Shown here: piece after piece, positions 45,750 to 56,781 of the stretch
Layout of the letters: every line of letters starts with the position of its first letter
Numbering within the stretch: position 1 is the first letter of the stretch
Assembly (NCBI RefSeq): GCF_009730915.1
Contig: NC_052472.1
Coordinates: 19,436,382 to 19,500,381, forward strand
Reading direction: 5' to 3'
Length of the DNA stretch: 64,000 bases
Origin: Dioscorea cayenensis subsp. rotundata
Taxonomy: Eukaryota; Streptophyta; Magnoliopsida; Dioscoreales; Dioscoreaceae
Translations under genes and position numbers: made by a program
The notes under the pieces: generated by a model
The model's database searches: none
Seen by the model: the letters and a program-made list of their open reading frames with translations, nothing else
Told to the model about the DNA's origin: nothing

Positions 45750-46532
45750 TTTTTCCTTTTGATGCTAACAGTTTCATTCCTTTCTCGCTCATTTGCCCAA
45801 GTCTTCATGCCATAACTCTGAATCAACTGAAGAATATGCAACTGATTTTGTATCTTTGCTCTCTGAAGTCATGTATAATATTCACACCTTCCTACCTCGT
45901 GCCACAGTCATTGCATCCTTGGTTACTTTCCATGATCCTCCTCCAAACACGGTAGTGTATCCAGCATTATCAATTTGACTCATGGAAATCAAGTTCCTTT
46001 TCAGGCCTGGGATATGCCTGACTTCTTACAGCTTCCACTGTGTTCCATTGGCAGTCTTTATGTGAACTTCACTCTTCCCTGCAATCTCCAAAGGTTCATT
46101 ATCAGTAAGATAAACCTTTCATATTTTCCTGCAGCATAATTATGTAGCAATTCTCTACAGAGTGTTGAGTGAAACAACGCACCTAAGTCCAGAATCCACA
46201 ACTCAATAGGACTGTCAACACAACAAACAAGAGCATCATCAACATCTTTGCGGGCTGAATTTGCAGAATCGTTATCTTCTGATTGATTGTTTTTATACTT
46301 CTTTGGTGCCTTGCACTGCCTACTAAAGTGGCTTTGTTATCGCAATTCTAGTAGACAATATTTTTGCGAGCCTTTTTTTGACCATTCTGTTGACTCCTTC
46401 CTCTGCTTTGTATGCTCAAAGCTAATCCTGACGATTCTCTTGATTCTTTTCATCGAATATGCTCGCTCATAATTAAATCTCAGATATCATCCATCTTCAA
46501 TTTCGCACTTCCTTACGAACTGCTCACCGCAG

Positions 46533-47006
46533 TTACTGTCGTAGATAACTCTCCGATAGGGATGATAGCAAAATCAGTGCCTTTACCACATCCTTAAACG
46601 TGATCTCCACAGAACTCAATTGAGTTGTAATCACATTGAACTCATTGATGTGATCTGTAACAGACGCACCTTCTACCATCTTCAAGTTAAATAGACAACG
46701 CATCAAATATACCTTGTTCGAGGCAGATGGTTTCTCGTACATATTTGATAGTGCCTTCATCAGATCCGCAGTTGTCTTTTCCTTGACGATGTTGAAAGCC
46801 ACGTTCCTCACCAATGTCAGACGAACCACTCCAAGCGCCTGGTGATCAAGCAGATCCTAGACCACCTACTTCATCCTCTTTGGCTTCTTCCCTGATAGCG
46901 GTTCATGCAACTTCCTTTGGTAGAGATAGTCCTCTATCTGCATCTTCCAGAATTCGAAGTTCTTGCCATCGAATTTCTCAATTTGAACCTTGCCTTTTTC
47001 CACCAT
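46533..47006 (-). pseudogene. Copia gag remnant
   Basis: Starts MVEKGKVQIEKFDGKNFEFW at 47006. A frame break near 46830-46866 follows, then the gag core TTADLMKALSNMYEKPSASN and LKMVEGASVTDHINEFNVI. The region between this and the integrase (45750-46530) holds a protease area with several breaks. Confidence 0.85.
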
Positions 47007-47503
47007 TGCTCCCACTCTTCTTCTCAAACTTAGGCTCTGGTACCAATTGTTGTGAATTGGATTCCCATTGATGATCGAGAGAGACAAATAACGTAGAAAA
47101 CCATCATAAGCAAGACGAGACAAGATTTACGTAGTTTGACAAGATTGCCTACGTCCACGGCCACATTAGGGTTTTATTTCAATATCTGAAGCACACTTAC
47201 ATTTTATAAGGGGCTGCCTATATATAGAAGAAATCTGAGGTATATCTGGATTTGGATTTTGAGGCGGATTAGAACTCTTAGGCATATCTGAAAAAGTGTA
47301 AATCATATCTGGATCCTAAACCTATATGGGATACAAATCTTATCTGGGTACAATTTACAAAATTATCAAACTATAATCCTAATCATATAGAAATTACTCT
47401 TGTATTCTATTGCGGGGCGTTGTCGCTGCATCTCCAACCTAAACCGATGCTCTCCCGCACCCCTGCAAGGGGTGTCACACAATCAGTCTCCACATACCCA
47501 ACA

Positions 47504-50500
47504 AAAACGACTTCAATCAGAATTGTGTAGTGACCAGATTGATACATGTAGGTTCCACTCCTCCATGGTGACTTTCCAGGAGCATGTATTGTATTTCACA
47601 GTCTTGATCTGAAAAATGCATGAATGCATTTGCTGCCAAATGATTTCTCAAGGAAATGTTCAATCTTGGTTCTAGTTTGGATTTCTATATGCCTTGTGCA
47701 CGCCTTGTCTGAGTTAGATGAATAATCTAGCAAGAGAACATATACATCCCAAAAGTAGACGAATAATGAAATTATTTTGTGTCCATCTTTAGATATAACA
47801 ACAATAGGTTCTTGTCACCAGCTAGAGCCTTGATATTTGGTAATGGTATATATCCAATTAAGTAATTTGGTTTGGAACTATAAGTGGAGGTTCACTTTGA
47901 AGAATGAGATGTATGACAGTGCTTGTTAGTTGCTTGTTTTCTGTATGTGATACTGTCAATTTCTGAGCTTTAGGGGATGATTGTCATTGCCATTTGAATC
48001 CTTTAAAAGGCTTTACAGTCATTGAAAGCTTTTTTTATTCTATTAGATGAGTGATTGGACATGTCAAGGAAGAGTAGAGCTTTTACAACCCGTACTGTCA
48101 TGCAAAATTCCATCTGCTTTTCTTTGAGATTATCATTAATACTCAATGAACACATTGAACACTTCATCACAATCATCAAATTGTACTCTGCTCTGCCTGC
48201 AGGCTGCTTAAAGTACGTGGGACAGTCAAGGATGCTCGGAAGTCTGTAGAGTAAGTAATTTGTTGAGTTAGCTTGAAAGAAGAAAGGTATATTTGCTGTA
48301 TTCAGTATCTCCTTTCTCTCATGCTATATGTAAGATAAAGAAGACATCCTTATACCATAGGCCACTGTTTTTACGGCGCAACATTGATCATTTCCAGTGA
48401 GTTAGTAATCCATCTTTGTGTTGTCCCCTGTATATAAACTTGGTTATTGTTTTATTTGGCATAGTTTTGATAACATTAGCACATCAGCAGTTGCAGGTTC
48501 TTCAATATATTTTGTGTAATGTTTGTTTCTTAAGTCTTTGGTGTGATAATAATATTTTAGAGCATGGCATCCGCTAGAAACGAGGGAAAGATGAGTCACA
48601 AGAGGCAAATAATCTCACTTGAAGTTTATATGTATGTATGTATGTATGTATGTATAATTGTTAATGTATTGAGAATTCACAACAAAGGGCGAAGATGTTA
48701 ACCAATTTTTAGATGCTAAATCTGAAAATAATAAGTACAAAATAGTTTTGGAATCTTAAAAATGGTTTTTTGTTTTTGATTATTGGTAGTTGCAATTATT
48801 TATTTGGGTTTTTATCTTTTTATGTCCTCAAAAAAGAAATTATGTGTATTTTAATATAACTTTTAGCGACATACCATCTTCTTATTTTATTAAAATAATA
48901 ATTTTTTGTGATTATAAAATCTATTTTTAAATTATTTTCAGTATAATTTAAAGCTCATATGATATAAAAGAAACTTATTTTCTAGTCCGTCATAATTCAA
49001 CTAAGTCATGAGTAAAACTCGAGTCCAAATTTGAACTTGGACTCTCATCTTTCAAGGAGAGAAATAAAATATCAATTATCAATCATCTTATTGCAAGGGG
49101 GGTTTTAATTTTTTTTTTCCAAGTTTACACATATTGCTAAAAATTACAAAGAGTGACAGTGTTACTTTTTTCCTCTGTCAATATGATAATTTAATGTTTT
49201 TGGTTTTTGGTTTTTTTTTAAAAATATTCTTGGCATATCTGCATGCTATGGTTTAGATCTAATGGGGTAGGAACGGAGCTGAAACGAAAATTGAAGGAAA
49301 GATGAGAGGAAAGGGTTATATGAGTTAATTTGGAAAAGTGAGAGGTTGGCATTAATTCCAATATTTTTAGGGGGTGGCAGGCAGGTAAGTAGCCTACTAT
49401 TTTTGTTTCTGATGCTGCTCTTTTGCATAAAGCTGACTGAATTACTGTCGGATAAACATATACCTAACTAATATGCTATTATTTTTTTTTATAAAAATAT
49501 GAATAAATCTTGCATGAGGGATGGGTACACGTGAGGAGTTGAGCTCTTTAACATCTGTATCCTCCACTTATGAGAACTGGGATTCAAACTCATTTTCTCA
49601 ATTGAACAAATATTTTATGCAGATGATCTGATACTAGTTGTTAGCAATATGACATTTTTATATTTAAAAAATTACGTATATTTTCATTAATGTTAGACAC
49701 ATTTTCATCAAGATATAATACAACTTTAAATTGCTTTATCGTGTTGGAATTCACTCTTTTTATGTACATTTTATGTTTAAAGGAATTCTAGATTTAAATG
49801 CATAAATTTTATAACAGCTTATCCGTTACATTATTTTTATTTTTATTTATATATAATTTCTAAAGTTTTTCAAGGTTTGAATGAAATTTTTAATAATCAT
49901 TTAATCAAGAAAAAAATATATTTTTTTCATATTCACATTTTATAAATTTTTTTAGTTAATATTATAATAATTCAGCATTAATCCCCTTGACTTCTATGAG
50001 AAAGTCAACAAGTTGACTCTTTCCCTAATGTATGATAAAGACATACTAGTAAAAAAAATATGTGTCCTGTCTTGTCCTCATTGTTAATAATCATATAGAG
50101 AATTACGAAAAACTATTTTTTTGCTGCAAAGTCTTAAAAAATCATATTACTTACTAGAATTATATAAATTTTACTTATTTCAAGAAAAAATATATTCAAA
50201 TAAATAATGCAGATAAACATTGGCATCTATGCAGAAGATTATTCTTTTTTTCTTTAAAATAGATGCAACTAAAAAAGTTCAGACAATTTTCTGAAGAAAA
50301 GGAAATTTTTAGAATATGCACAAAAAAAAAAACAAAACAAAAACAAACAAACTAAAGACTAAACATTGTATAACGGCGTAGAGATGACACCAAAGAGATC
50401 CACTGCTATTTTCACACCCCAAATCTTCAATTCATTTGAATCCAACCGTTACAATTTGATAACCAAGGGGTGGAATTAGAAAAATTAAGGGTGTAAATAG

Positions 50501-50560
50501 AGAACCCCGGAATATCAAAAGCCATGACAGACCTCCATAAAAAGCTAGAGTTTTGGTTGT
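47504..50560. other. Intergenic, no gene seen
   Basis: Holds a (TATG)n microsatellite at about 48629-48656, TA-rich sequence and a repeat word shared with 9497-9845 near 49570-49615. Short frames are not supported by any recognised family. Confidence 0.5.
48629..48656. repeat. (TATG)n microsatellite
   Basis: Seven uninterrupted TATG units. Confidence 0.9.
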
Positions 50561-51396
50561 TGGAGAAACAGAGCTTGAATTTCTCCGCTGTTTGCTTGAG
50601 AGGTTGATAAAGTTAGAGCCTTTCCATTGCCTCTTGGATCTCAGAATCATAAAGTCATGAGCTTGAAGAACATTGTAAGCGCTCTGTTGATCTCTTGATC
50701 TTTGTTCAATCAAAACCTTTCCTTTATTTATTTATTTTTTTTTTTGGTCTTTTTTGTATAATTAGGATGATCATTCTGTGTTTCTCTTTTTATTTCTTGC
50801 TTATAATTCAATCTATGTTGCTTTTCTCTTGCAATTTTGGACATGAGAGACAATTCAATCATGAAAATTCTGCATATTTGCTTTTCTTCTTTTCTCTTTT
50901 TTGATTATGAGATAGTTTCTGTATTTTTGTTTTTTTTTTCAATCAATTCAATACATCTTCAGATCTGGGAAGTCTGGACGAGCAAGATGTTTTTGTACTT
51001 TCCTGCTTTCTTGGAGAAAGTTCAAGTTTTTAATCTGTTAACATTAGTGTAAGATCTTCAGATTAATATTTGTTATGAAAAAAGCTTCAGATCTGTATTA
51101 CTTTTGCTGGTTTTTCAGCCAAGTGTAGAGATTTAATCACTCCCTCATTTCAGAAATCATCAGTGCATTAAGATGCTCAAAGAATTCTATTCTTACTAGG
51201 CAATTATGAGTCTTTTTAATTTTTTCTTTAGGAATTTGAATTTTGGTATTACATTAGTTTTTGATCATGTACATAACTCAACACTTTGGATTCTGCATTT
51301 TCCTGATTATTTAATTTTCGTAGAGCTTTCCATATAATATCTGTTTCATGGAGTTGCTAAGAATCTGAGATCTCAATGCCAAATGAAGATAAATGA
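50561..51396 (+). promoter_or_regulatory. 5' leader of the TIR-NB-ARC gene, with abutting uORF
   Basis: GC-richer transcribed-looking sequence (about 50570-50680) followed by T-rich, intron-like DNA suggests a leader with an intron. I could not fix its borders. A 7-codon uORF (ATG at 51376, MPNEDK, stop TGA at 51394-51396) ends immediately before the main ATG at 51397. A second upstream ATG at 51383 opens an out-of-frame 25-codon frame overlapping the main start. This layout suggests translational control by re-initiation. Confidence 0.5.
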
Positions 51397-54273
51397 ATGG
51401 AGTTTCAACAAGGAAACTCCGAGGTTGAGAATGAAGCATTATCAGCAAAATTTGTGAGAAATGTATCATCATCTTCTTCAGCATTTTTTTCTGCAATTCA
51501 ATCCCCTTTCCTCTCTCCACGAACCACAAAATTTCCAATATGTGAAATTGTCCAACCGAAGAGTTCAAACTCATCAAACTATTACACTAAAAGAAGCGTC
51601 GATCCTCTTGTTTCACAAGCTTTTGCCAAACAATTAGAATCTTCATCAAATGCCGACATTTTGGCTTCAGATGATTTTGGAACACCGAGCGCAGTTGTAG
51701 AAAACTTTGAGTTCAATGTGCCTTCAAATTGTTTCTGCCATGGTGGCAGCTCATCAGACTGCAGCAATGGGACTAGTGCTGAAAATTTACTTAAAAATGG
51801 AAGCCAGGTGAAATTCAGTAGGAGTCAACTAACAAATTCATTTGATCAATCTTCGGCATCAATTTCTTCGTGTAGCAAAACATTTAGTTATGATGTGTAC
51901 ATAGGCTTTCATGGCCGGAACCCTTCTTTGCTCAGGTTTGCTAATTGGCTTCGTGCAGAATTAGAGGTTCAAGGAATTCGGTGTTTTGTGTCAGATAGAG
52001 CTCGATGCAGAAATCCTCGAAGTCATGATACAGTGGAAAGAATAATGAATTCTTGCGCTTTAGGAGTGGTGATCCTCTCAAGAAATTCTTTTAGCAATCC
52101 TTACAGCATTGAGGAGCTAAGGAACTTTTTAGGCCGGAAAATTCTGGTTGCCATTTTCTTTGATTTGCGTTTCAGTGATTGTCTTGCAAGAGATGTGATT
52201 GAGAAAAGGGGGGAATTGTGGGAGAAAGATGGTGGTGAATTATGGTTGTTATATGGTGGTGAAGAGGAGGAATGGAGTGAAGCTGTTGATGGGCTTTCCC
52301 GGGTTTCAGATTCACATTTAGAGGCAAATGATGGCAATTGGAGGAATTGTATATTCGAGACGGTGATTCTTTTGGCTACAAGATTAGGCTTGAGGAGTGT
52401 AGTTGAACGAATAAAACGGTGGAAGGAAAGAGTAGAAGAAGAGGAGTTTCCTTTTCCTCGAAATGAAGAATTTGTCGGGCGGGAAAGAGAACTCTCTGAA
52501 CTTGAACTTCTTTTGTTTGGGTATGTCAGTGGAGATGGCGAAAGAGAACTGCTTGAAGCCAAATCAAAGAGGAGGAGAAAGAGCTTGAGAACACATCAAC
52601 AGATAGAAGACGGCAATAAAAGTAAAGAAATATTCAGAAATGTTCAGCGGAAAAGATATACAAGGATTGTTTATGGTAAAGGCATTGCATGTGTGGCAGG
52701 AAAATCAGGAATCGGAAAAACAGAGCTTGCTTTAGAATACGCTTACAGATTCTCGCAAAGATACAAGATGGTTTTATGGATGGGAGGTGAAGCAAGATAT
52801 GTGAAGCAAAATTTTTTGGATCTTCGAAATTTTCTTGATGTTGATCAGAGTGATGAAAATTGTCCTACTAAAAACAACAAGGTAAAGAGTTTCGAGGAGC
52901 AAGAAAGAGCGGCAATTGATCATGTAAGAGAAGCACTCATGCAAGACATTCCCTACTTGGTTGTAATCGACAATTTGGAGAACGAAAAGGATTGGTGGGA
53001 TCAAGAACTTGTTATGGACCTTCTCCCACAATTCAGAGGAGAAATTCACATTATTATTACAACCCGTCTTCCACGGGTTATGGATTTGGAGCCGATCAAA
53101 CTTTCGTATTTGTCTGGTCTTGAGGCAATGTCGTTGATGAAGGGAAATGTGAAGGATTATCCCGTCATGGAGATCAATGCGCTCAGAGTAATAGAAGAAA
53201 AACTTGGCAGGTTAACACTTGGTTTGGGAATTGTAGGAGCTATACTTTTCGAGCTTTCTATAACCCCAAGCAAACTTCTTGACACTATAAACAGAATGCC
53301 GATAAGAGATTCGATATGGTCTGATGGAGAAGCTCATATACTAAGACAACACCCATTCCTCATGCAACTATTCGATGTTTGCCTTTCGATATTTTATTAT
53401 GCAGATGGTTCCCGGAGTTTAGCAGCTCGAATGTTTCTTGTTAGTTCTTGGTTTGGTCCTACTGCTATTCCAATTCCGCTTCTTGCCATGGCTGCACACA
53501 AGGTCCCTGGAAAGTATCATGGCACTGAAAAGTGGCAGAAAATTTTTCGGGCATTAAATTGCATCATCAAATCAACTAAAATAAAAAAATCAGAGATTGA
53601 AGCATCATCGATGTTAGTAAGATTTGGCATTGCAAGATATTTAACCAAATACGACGCTATTCATTTCCATGAAATCATTAAGATCTACGCTCGCAAACGA
53701 GGATCAATTGCAATAGCTCAGGCAGTTGTTCAAGCAATCTCTCATAGAAGTTTTGCTTCTCAATATTCTGAGCATCAATGGGCAGCCTGTTTCTTACTAT
53801 TCGGCTTTGGCACCGATCCTATTACAGTGAATTTAAAACCGCCGGAGTTGCTTTTGTTCGTGAAACACATTGCTTTACCTCTTGCAGTTCACACATTCAT
53901 CAAATTCTCTCGCTGTAATGCTGCATTAGAACTTCTTCGGCTTTGTGCTGATGCTTTAGATGCCGCTGCAGAAACAATGTTATCGCGAGCCGACAAATGG
54001 CTTGGCAGGTCATTCTGCTGTCAAAAGCCGAATAATTCAGTTACTCAATACACATACATTTGGCAAGAATTGGCTCTCCTGAAAGCTGGAGTATCAGAAG
54101 TTAGTGCAAAACTAATGCTTCAAGGTGGAGAATATCACATTGCTGAAGATTTGATTCGGCAAACTATTTACATAAGAAAATCAATCTATGGTGAGTATCA
54201 TGCAGATACAGTATCAGCTCAGGAAACATTGAACAAGTTAGGAAGTGTTTTCATGAACATGCAATTGAACTGA
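51397..54273 (+). CDS. TIR-NB-ARC-TPR protein (conserved plant TNP class)
   Basis: A single uninterrupted exon of 958 aa; the in-frame stop directly before 51397 fixes the start. A Ser-rich N-terminal region (about 1-160) precedes a TIR domain (about 163-290; SYDVYIGFHG, RCFVSD, then SIEELRNFLG with the Glu at 239/240 near the position of the NADase catalytic Glu of plant TIRs). An NB-ARC-type ATPase follows (about 355-640) with NEEFVGRERELSEL, P-loop GKSGIGKTE (435-443), Walker B LVVIDN (521-526) and IIITTR (552-557). The C-terminal 250 residues are helical, lack leucine-rich repeats and end in a TPR-like unit (AEDLIRQTIYIRKSIYGEYH). This architecture matches the TNP group, which is kept across land plants including monocots that lack TIR-NLRs. 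Known members influence cell death; its signalling partners cannot be read from sequence. Confidence 0.9.
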   Translation: MEFQQGNSEVENEALSAKFVRNVSSSSSAFFSAIQSPFLSPRTTKFPICEIVQPKSSNSSNYYTKRSVDPLVSQAFAKQLESSSNADILASDDFGTPSAVVENFEFNVPSNCFCHGGSSSDCSNGTSAENLLKNGSQVKFSRSQLTNSFDQSSASISSCSKTFSYDVYIGFHGRNPSLLRFANWLRAELEVQGIRCFVSDRARCRNPRSHDTVERIMNSCALGVVILSRNSFSNPYSIEELRNFLGRKILVAIFFDLRFSDCLARDVIEKRGELWEKDGGELWLLYGGEEEEWSEAVDGLSRVSDSHLEANDGNWRNCIFETVILLATRLGLRSVVERIKRWKERVEEEEFPFPRNEEFVGRERELSELELLLFGYVSGDGERELLEAKSKRRRKSLRTHQQIEDGNKSKEIFRNVQRKRYTRIVYGKGIACVAGKSGIGKTELALEYAYRFSQRYKMVLWMGGEARYVKQNFLDLRNFLDVDQSDENCPTKNNKVKSFEEQERAAIDHVREALMQDIPYLVVIDNLENEKDWWDQELVMDLLPQFRGEIHIIITTRLPRVMDLEPIKLSYLSGLEAMSLMKGNVKDYPVMEINALRVIEEKLGRLTLGLGIVGAILFELSITPSKLLDTINRMPIRDSIWSDGEAHILRQHPFLMQLFDVCLSIFYYADGSRSLAARMFLVSSWFGPTAIPIPLLAMAAHKVPGKYHGTEKWQKIFRALNCIIKSTKIKKSEIEASSMLVRFGIARYLTKYDAIHFHEIIKIYARKRGSIAIAQAVVQAISHRSFASQYSEHQWAACFLLFGFGTDPITVNLKPPELLLFVKHIALPLAVHTFIKFSRCNAALELLRLCADALDAAAETMLSRADKWLGRSFCCQKPNNSVTQYTYIWQELALLKAGVSEVSAKLMLQGGEYHIAEDLIRQTIYIRKSIYGEYHADTVSAQETLNKLGSVFMNMQLN

Positions 54274-55665
54274 ATTTGTATTATTTCTGAAACAAATAAT
54301 AATGTATTTATTCATTGGATTTCCTTTTTTTTTTGTTAATTAGAAAATCATGAAAAATATGAAATGATGCTTACATAGAGAGATTAACCAAAGCCAAAGG
54401 ACCTTTTATCATGCAGCACTAGCCCCTTTGATTTGCAACTCAATCTCTATGCCGCCGGATGAGACTAAATGATTGGACGATCAATTTTTACTCGTATGCA
54501 TTCCCCTTGTTGTATATGCTGTTATCGTATTTATAAAAAAGTAAAAATAAAACAAAATAAAAATTAACCGTGGATCATGTGGACCAATGGTCAATGCTGT
54601 CATACATTATAACCATCTCAATCACCCAACAACTTGTGATGACTTTAGGAAGCAAACTTTAATATTTTTGGTGCTATGATTGAGTGACACTCTACCAAAC
54701 GTCACAAGGGCATCATTGATGAAAGAAGGTGATTTTCTTTTTTTAATATATAAACCCTCTCTCTCTCTCTATATATATATGTATTATTGAAAAAACTACT
54801 ATCATCCCTGATAATACAAAATATATTGTTCCATTACTTCAGGATCTTTGAGCAAGGAAGATTTTATTGCTTCAAATTTTTTATATCTTATAAGGAAGAG
54901 TTCCTCCTTATTCCTTAAGGATGGAAAGCTCAAAACCACTTGAATAAAATCAAGTGTGCCTCTAGTTTTATTGAAGTCCAACCTAGATGCCAAAAAAAAA
55001 AACTTGTCATTTGTACATAATATAAAGACCAAGATTAGATGTTAGAGACAACTGACATTTTTACATAAAATAATTAACGTCTTTACATAAAGACCAGGAC
55101 TAGATGTCAGAGACAACTGGCATCTTTACATAAAATAATATCTTTACAAAAAGATTAGAATTAGAAGACAGGAACAATTTGAAGCAAAATGATGCAAGAC
55201 CTTCGCTTTTATAGGCTTCTAATTAGTTTTATTTCTGTTTTTAATTTATATATTTTATTTTATTTTAAGAATTTTTTTAGTATTTTAGGATTTTTTTTTT
55301 AGGGTTTCCATTATAACAAATGCTTGTAATTTTCAAGCAATAAAGGTATTGATCGGTGTATTCACTACGTCATAGTTGCCATTTTTACAAAAGGTAACAT
55401 CTTTACATAAAAATCGTTAACATTTTTGTGCATGTTCCAAGTTATGTTATTTTGGGTCCACTAAAATATCAACATTCTCGTATATTAAAAATAACAAATT
55501 GATCCCATTTTAATAATTTTTTTATTTAAACTATTGACATAACTTACCAAATTGAAACCTGGCAACACTATCCCTTTATTTTTTTAATAATATTTATTTA
55601 AAATATTCATATGTCTTCCAGTTTGCATATGAATAATTTCTGTTGTTTCAACTAATTACTCAAAA
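54274..55665. other. Intergenic between the TNP gene and the tRNA gene
   Basis: Contains TNP 3' flanking sequence, a (CT)n(AT)n microsatellite at about 54757-54781 and a tandem repeat (55024-55165). No further gene. Confidence 0.55.
55024..55165. repeat. Two-unit tandem repeat, about 65 bp
   Basis: Two units, near 55024-55088 and 55089-55150, share AAAGACCA(A/G)GA(T/C)TAGATGT(T/C)AGAGACAACTG and then TTTACATAAAATAAT. A degenerate third start follows. The words TCTTTACATAAA and AACATCTTTACATAAAAA recur out to about 55420. Confidence 0.7.
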
Positions 55666-55749
55666 GTCAGGATGGCCGAGTGGTCTAAGGCGCCAGACTC
55701 AAGTTCTGGTCCTCGTGAGAGGGCGTGGGTTCAAATCCCACTTCTGACA
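55666..55749 (+). tRNA. tRNA-Leu (anticodon CAA)
   Basis: 84 nt folding as a class II tRNA. The acceptor stem GTCAGGA pairs with TTCTGAC and is followed by discriminator A. The D-arm holds GGCCGAGTGGTCTAAGG (A box). The anticodon stem CCAGA/TCTGG encloses the loop CTCAAGT with anticodon CAA at 55700-55702. A long variable arm (CCTCGTGAGAGG) follows, and the T-arm has GGTTCAAATCC (B box). No intron; the CCA end is not encoded. A T-run (about 55761-55767) lies downstream as a pol III terminator. A nuclear cytosolic tRNA reading UUG. Confidence 0.96.
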
Positions 55750-56781
55750 TTCTATAACATCTTTTTTTATATTTATTTATGTAATACATAATAAATGGAT
55801 AACTTTTTACTAGTCCAAATAATAAGTAAAATTTTATTATTATTATTTTAAAAATGCAATTTAGTTAATATTAATTAAAATTAGATTTTTTTTTTAAATA
55901 CATATGTGTATATATATATATATATATATATTCAAAGCCAATTCCAACACAACCAAACAAACGCTGCCCTGCCACACTTGAGTTGGTTCGGTTTTAAATT
56001 TTCCTCCCTAATATAAATAACACTTTTATTTAGTTATCAATTTTCCCTCACTCTTTTACATAAATTCAGAACCAACAACTGTTATGTTCTAAACAAGATA
56101 TATGAACTTACTTTTTGAGGAAATATATGAGCCTTATCAAATAAAAGTGAAGTAGAAAAATTGTAAATTCATAATCAAGAAGAAAAAGGTATGAGTAGTT
56201 GTATAATGTATAAACAAAAATCCAAAAAATTGAATTGAAACTTTTGATTAACCGGTTCGGATGGTATAAAAATGTTAGAGTTTGTTGGGATCCGTCCCTA
56301 AATGAAAAATATACAAATACTCAATTCCATTATATTAGTGGTTCAGATAGTATAAAAATGTTCAAGTTTTTTGATCCGCTCTTCAATGATATATATACAC
56401 AGTCCCATTATATTAGTGGTTCGGATATTATAAAAATGTTCAAATCTGGGATTCACCCTTGAATGATATATATATACACACACACAAATTCTATTATATT
56501 AGTAGTTTGGATAGTATAAAAATGTTAAGTTTGGGATCCATCCTAAATGATATATACACACAATTCCATTATTTTAGTGGTTTTACAAATGTTCAAGTTT
56601 GGGACTAGTGAAATGTATTTGCAAATCAGTGAAACGTATTTGCAAAATAAGTTAATTGGAAAAGTGACAAAGTTATTGTAAAATTTAAAATTCATTTGAA
56701 TTAAATTTCATATTTAGTTGGTAAAAATTAATTTAAAACTATATAAGAAATAATCGATTCATATATTGTGTACCCAATTAA
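55750..56781. other. Intergenic with (TA)n and a minisatellite
   Basis: (TA)n at about 55910-55931, then AT-rich DNA and a minisatellite of about 85 bp per unit (56250-56605). No gene; the open frame inside the minisatellite is a by-product of the repeat. Confidence 0.6.
56250..56605. repeat. Minisatellite, about 85-bp unit, roughly four copies
   Basis: Each unit contains, in order, GGTT(C/T)(G/A)GAT(A/G)(G/T)TATAAAAATGTT, a (G)GGATC/GGGATTC word, AATGATATATAT(AC)n and TTCCATTATATTAGT. Units begin near 56252, 56340, 56418 and 56508, with a truncated last copy near 56580. Each unit carries an inner (TA)n(CA)n tract of different length. Confidence 0.85.

Larger units (their letters stand above)
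43790..47503 (-). mobile_element. Copia retrotransposon with both LTRs, TSD AAAAC, internally deleted
   Basis: Read on the minus strand: 5' LTR 47503-47048, primer-binding site TTGGTACCAGAGCC (about 47033-47046; initiator-tRNA-Met type), gag, integrase, reverse-transcriptase N-terminus, polypurine stretch AAGTGGGAGA and 3' LTR 44257-43790. AAAAC flanks it (43785-43789 and 47504-47508). LTRs start TGTTGGGTATATGG (5' LTR TGTTGGGTATGTGG) and end in CCGAACA or TTCACAACA. They differ at many positions, so the insertion is old. At 3.7 kb it is shorter than a full copia, because much of pol is missing. Confidence 0.93.

Noticed and set aside
44356..47123. Copia frames read as host genes
   Set aside because: Integrase, reverse transcriptase and gag strings, LTRs and a TSD show that they belong to one dead retrotransposon.
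52101..52562. 153-codon antisense frame inside the TIR-NB-ARC gene
   Set aside because: Shadow of the intact sense frame; Ser/Pro-rich because the sense strand is Glu/Arg-rich.
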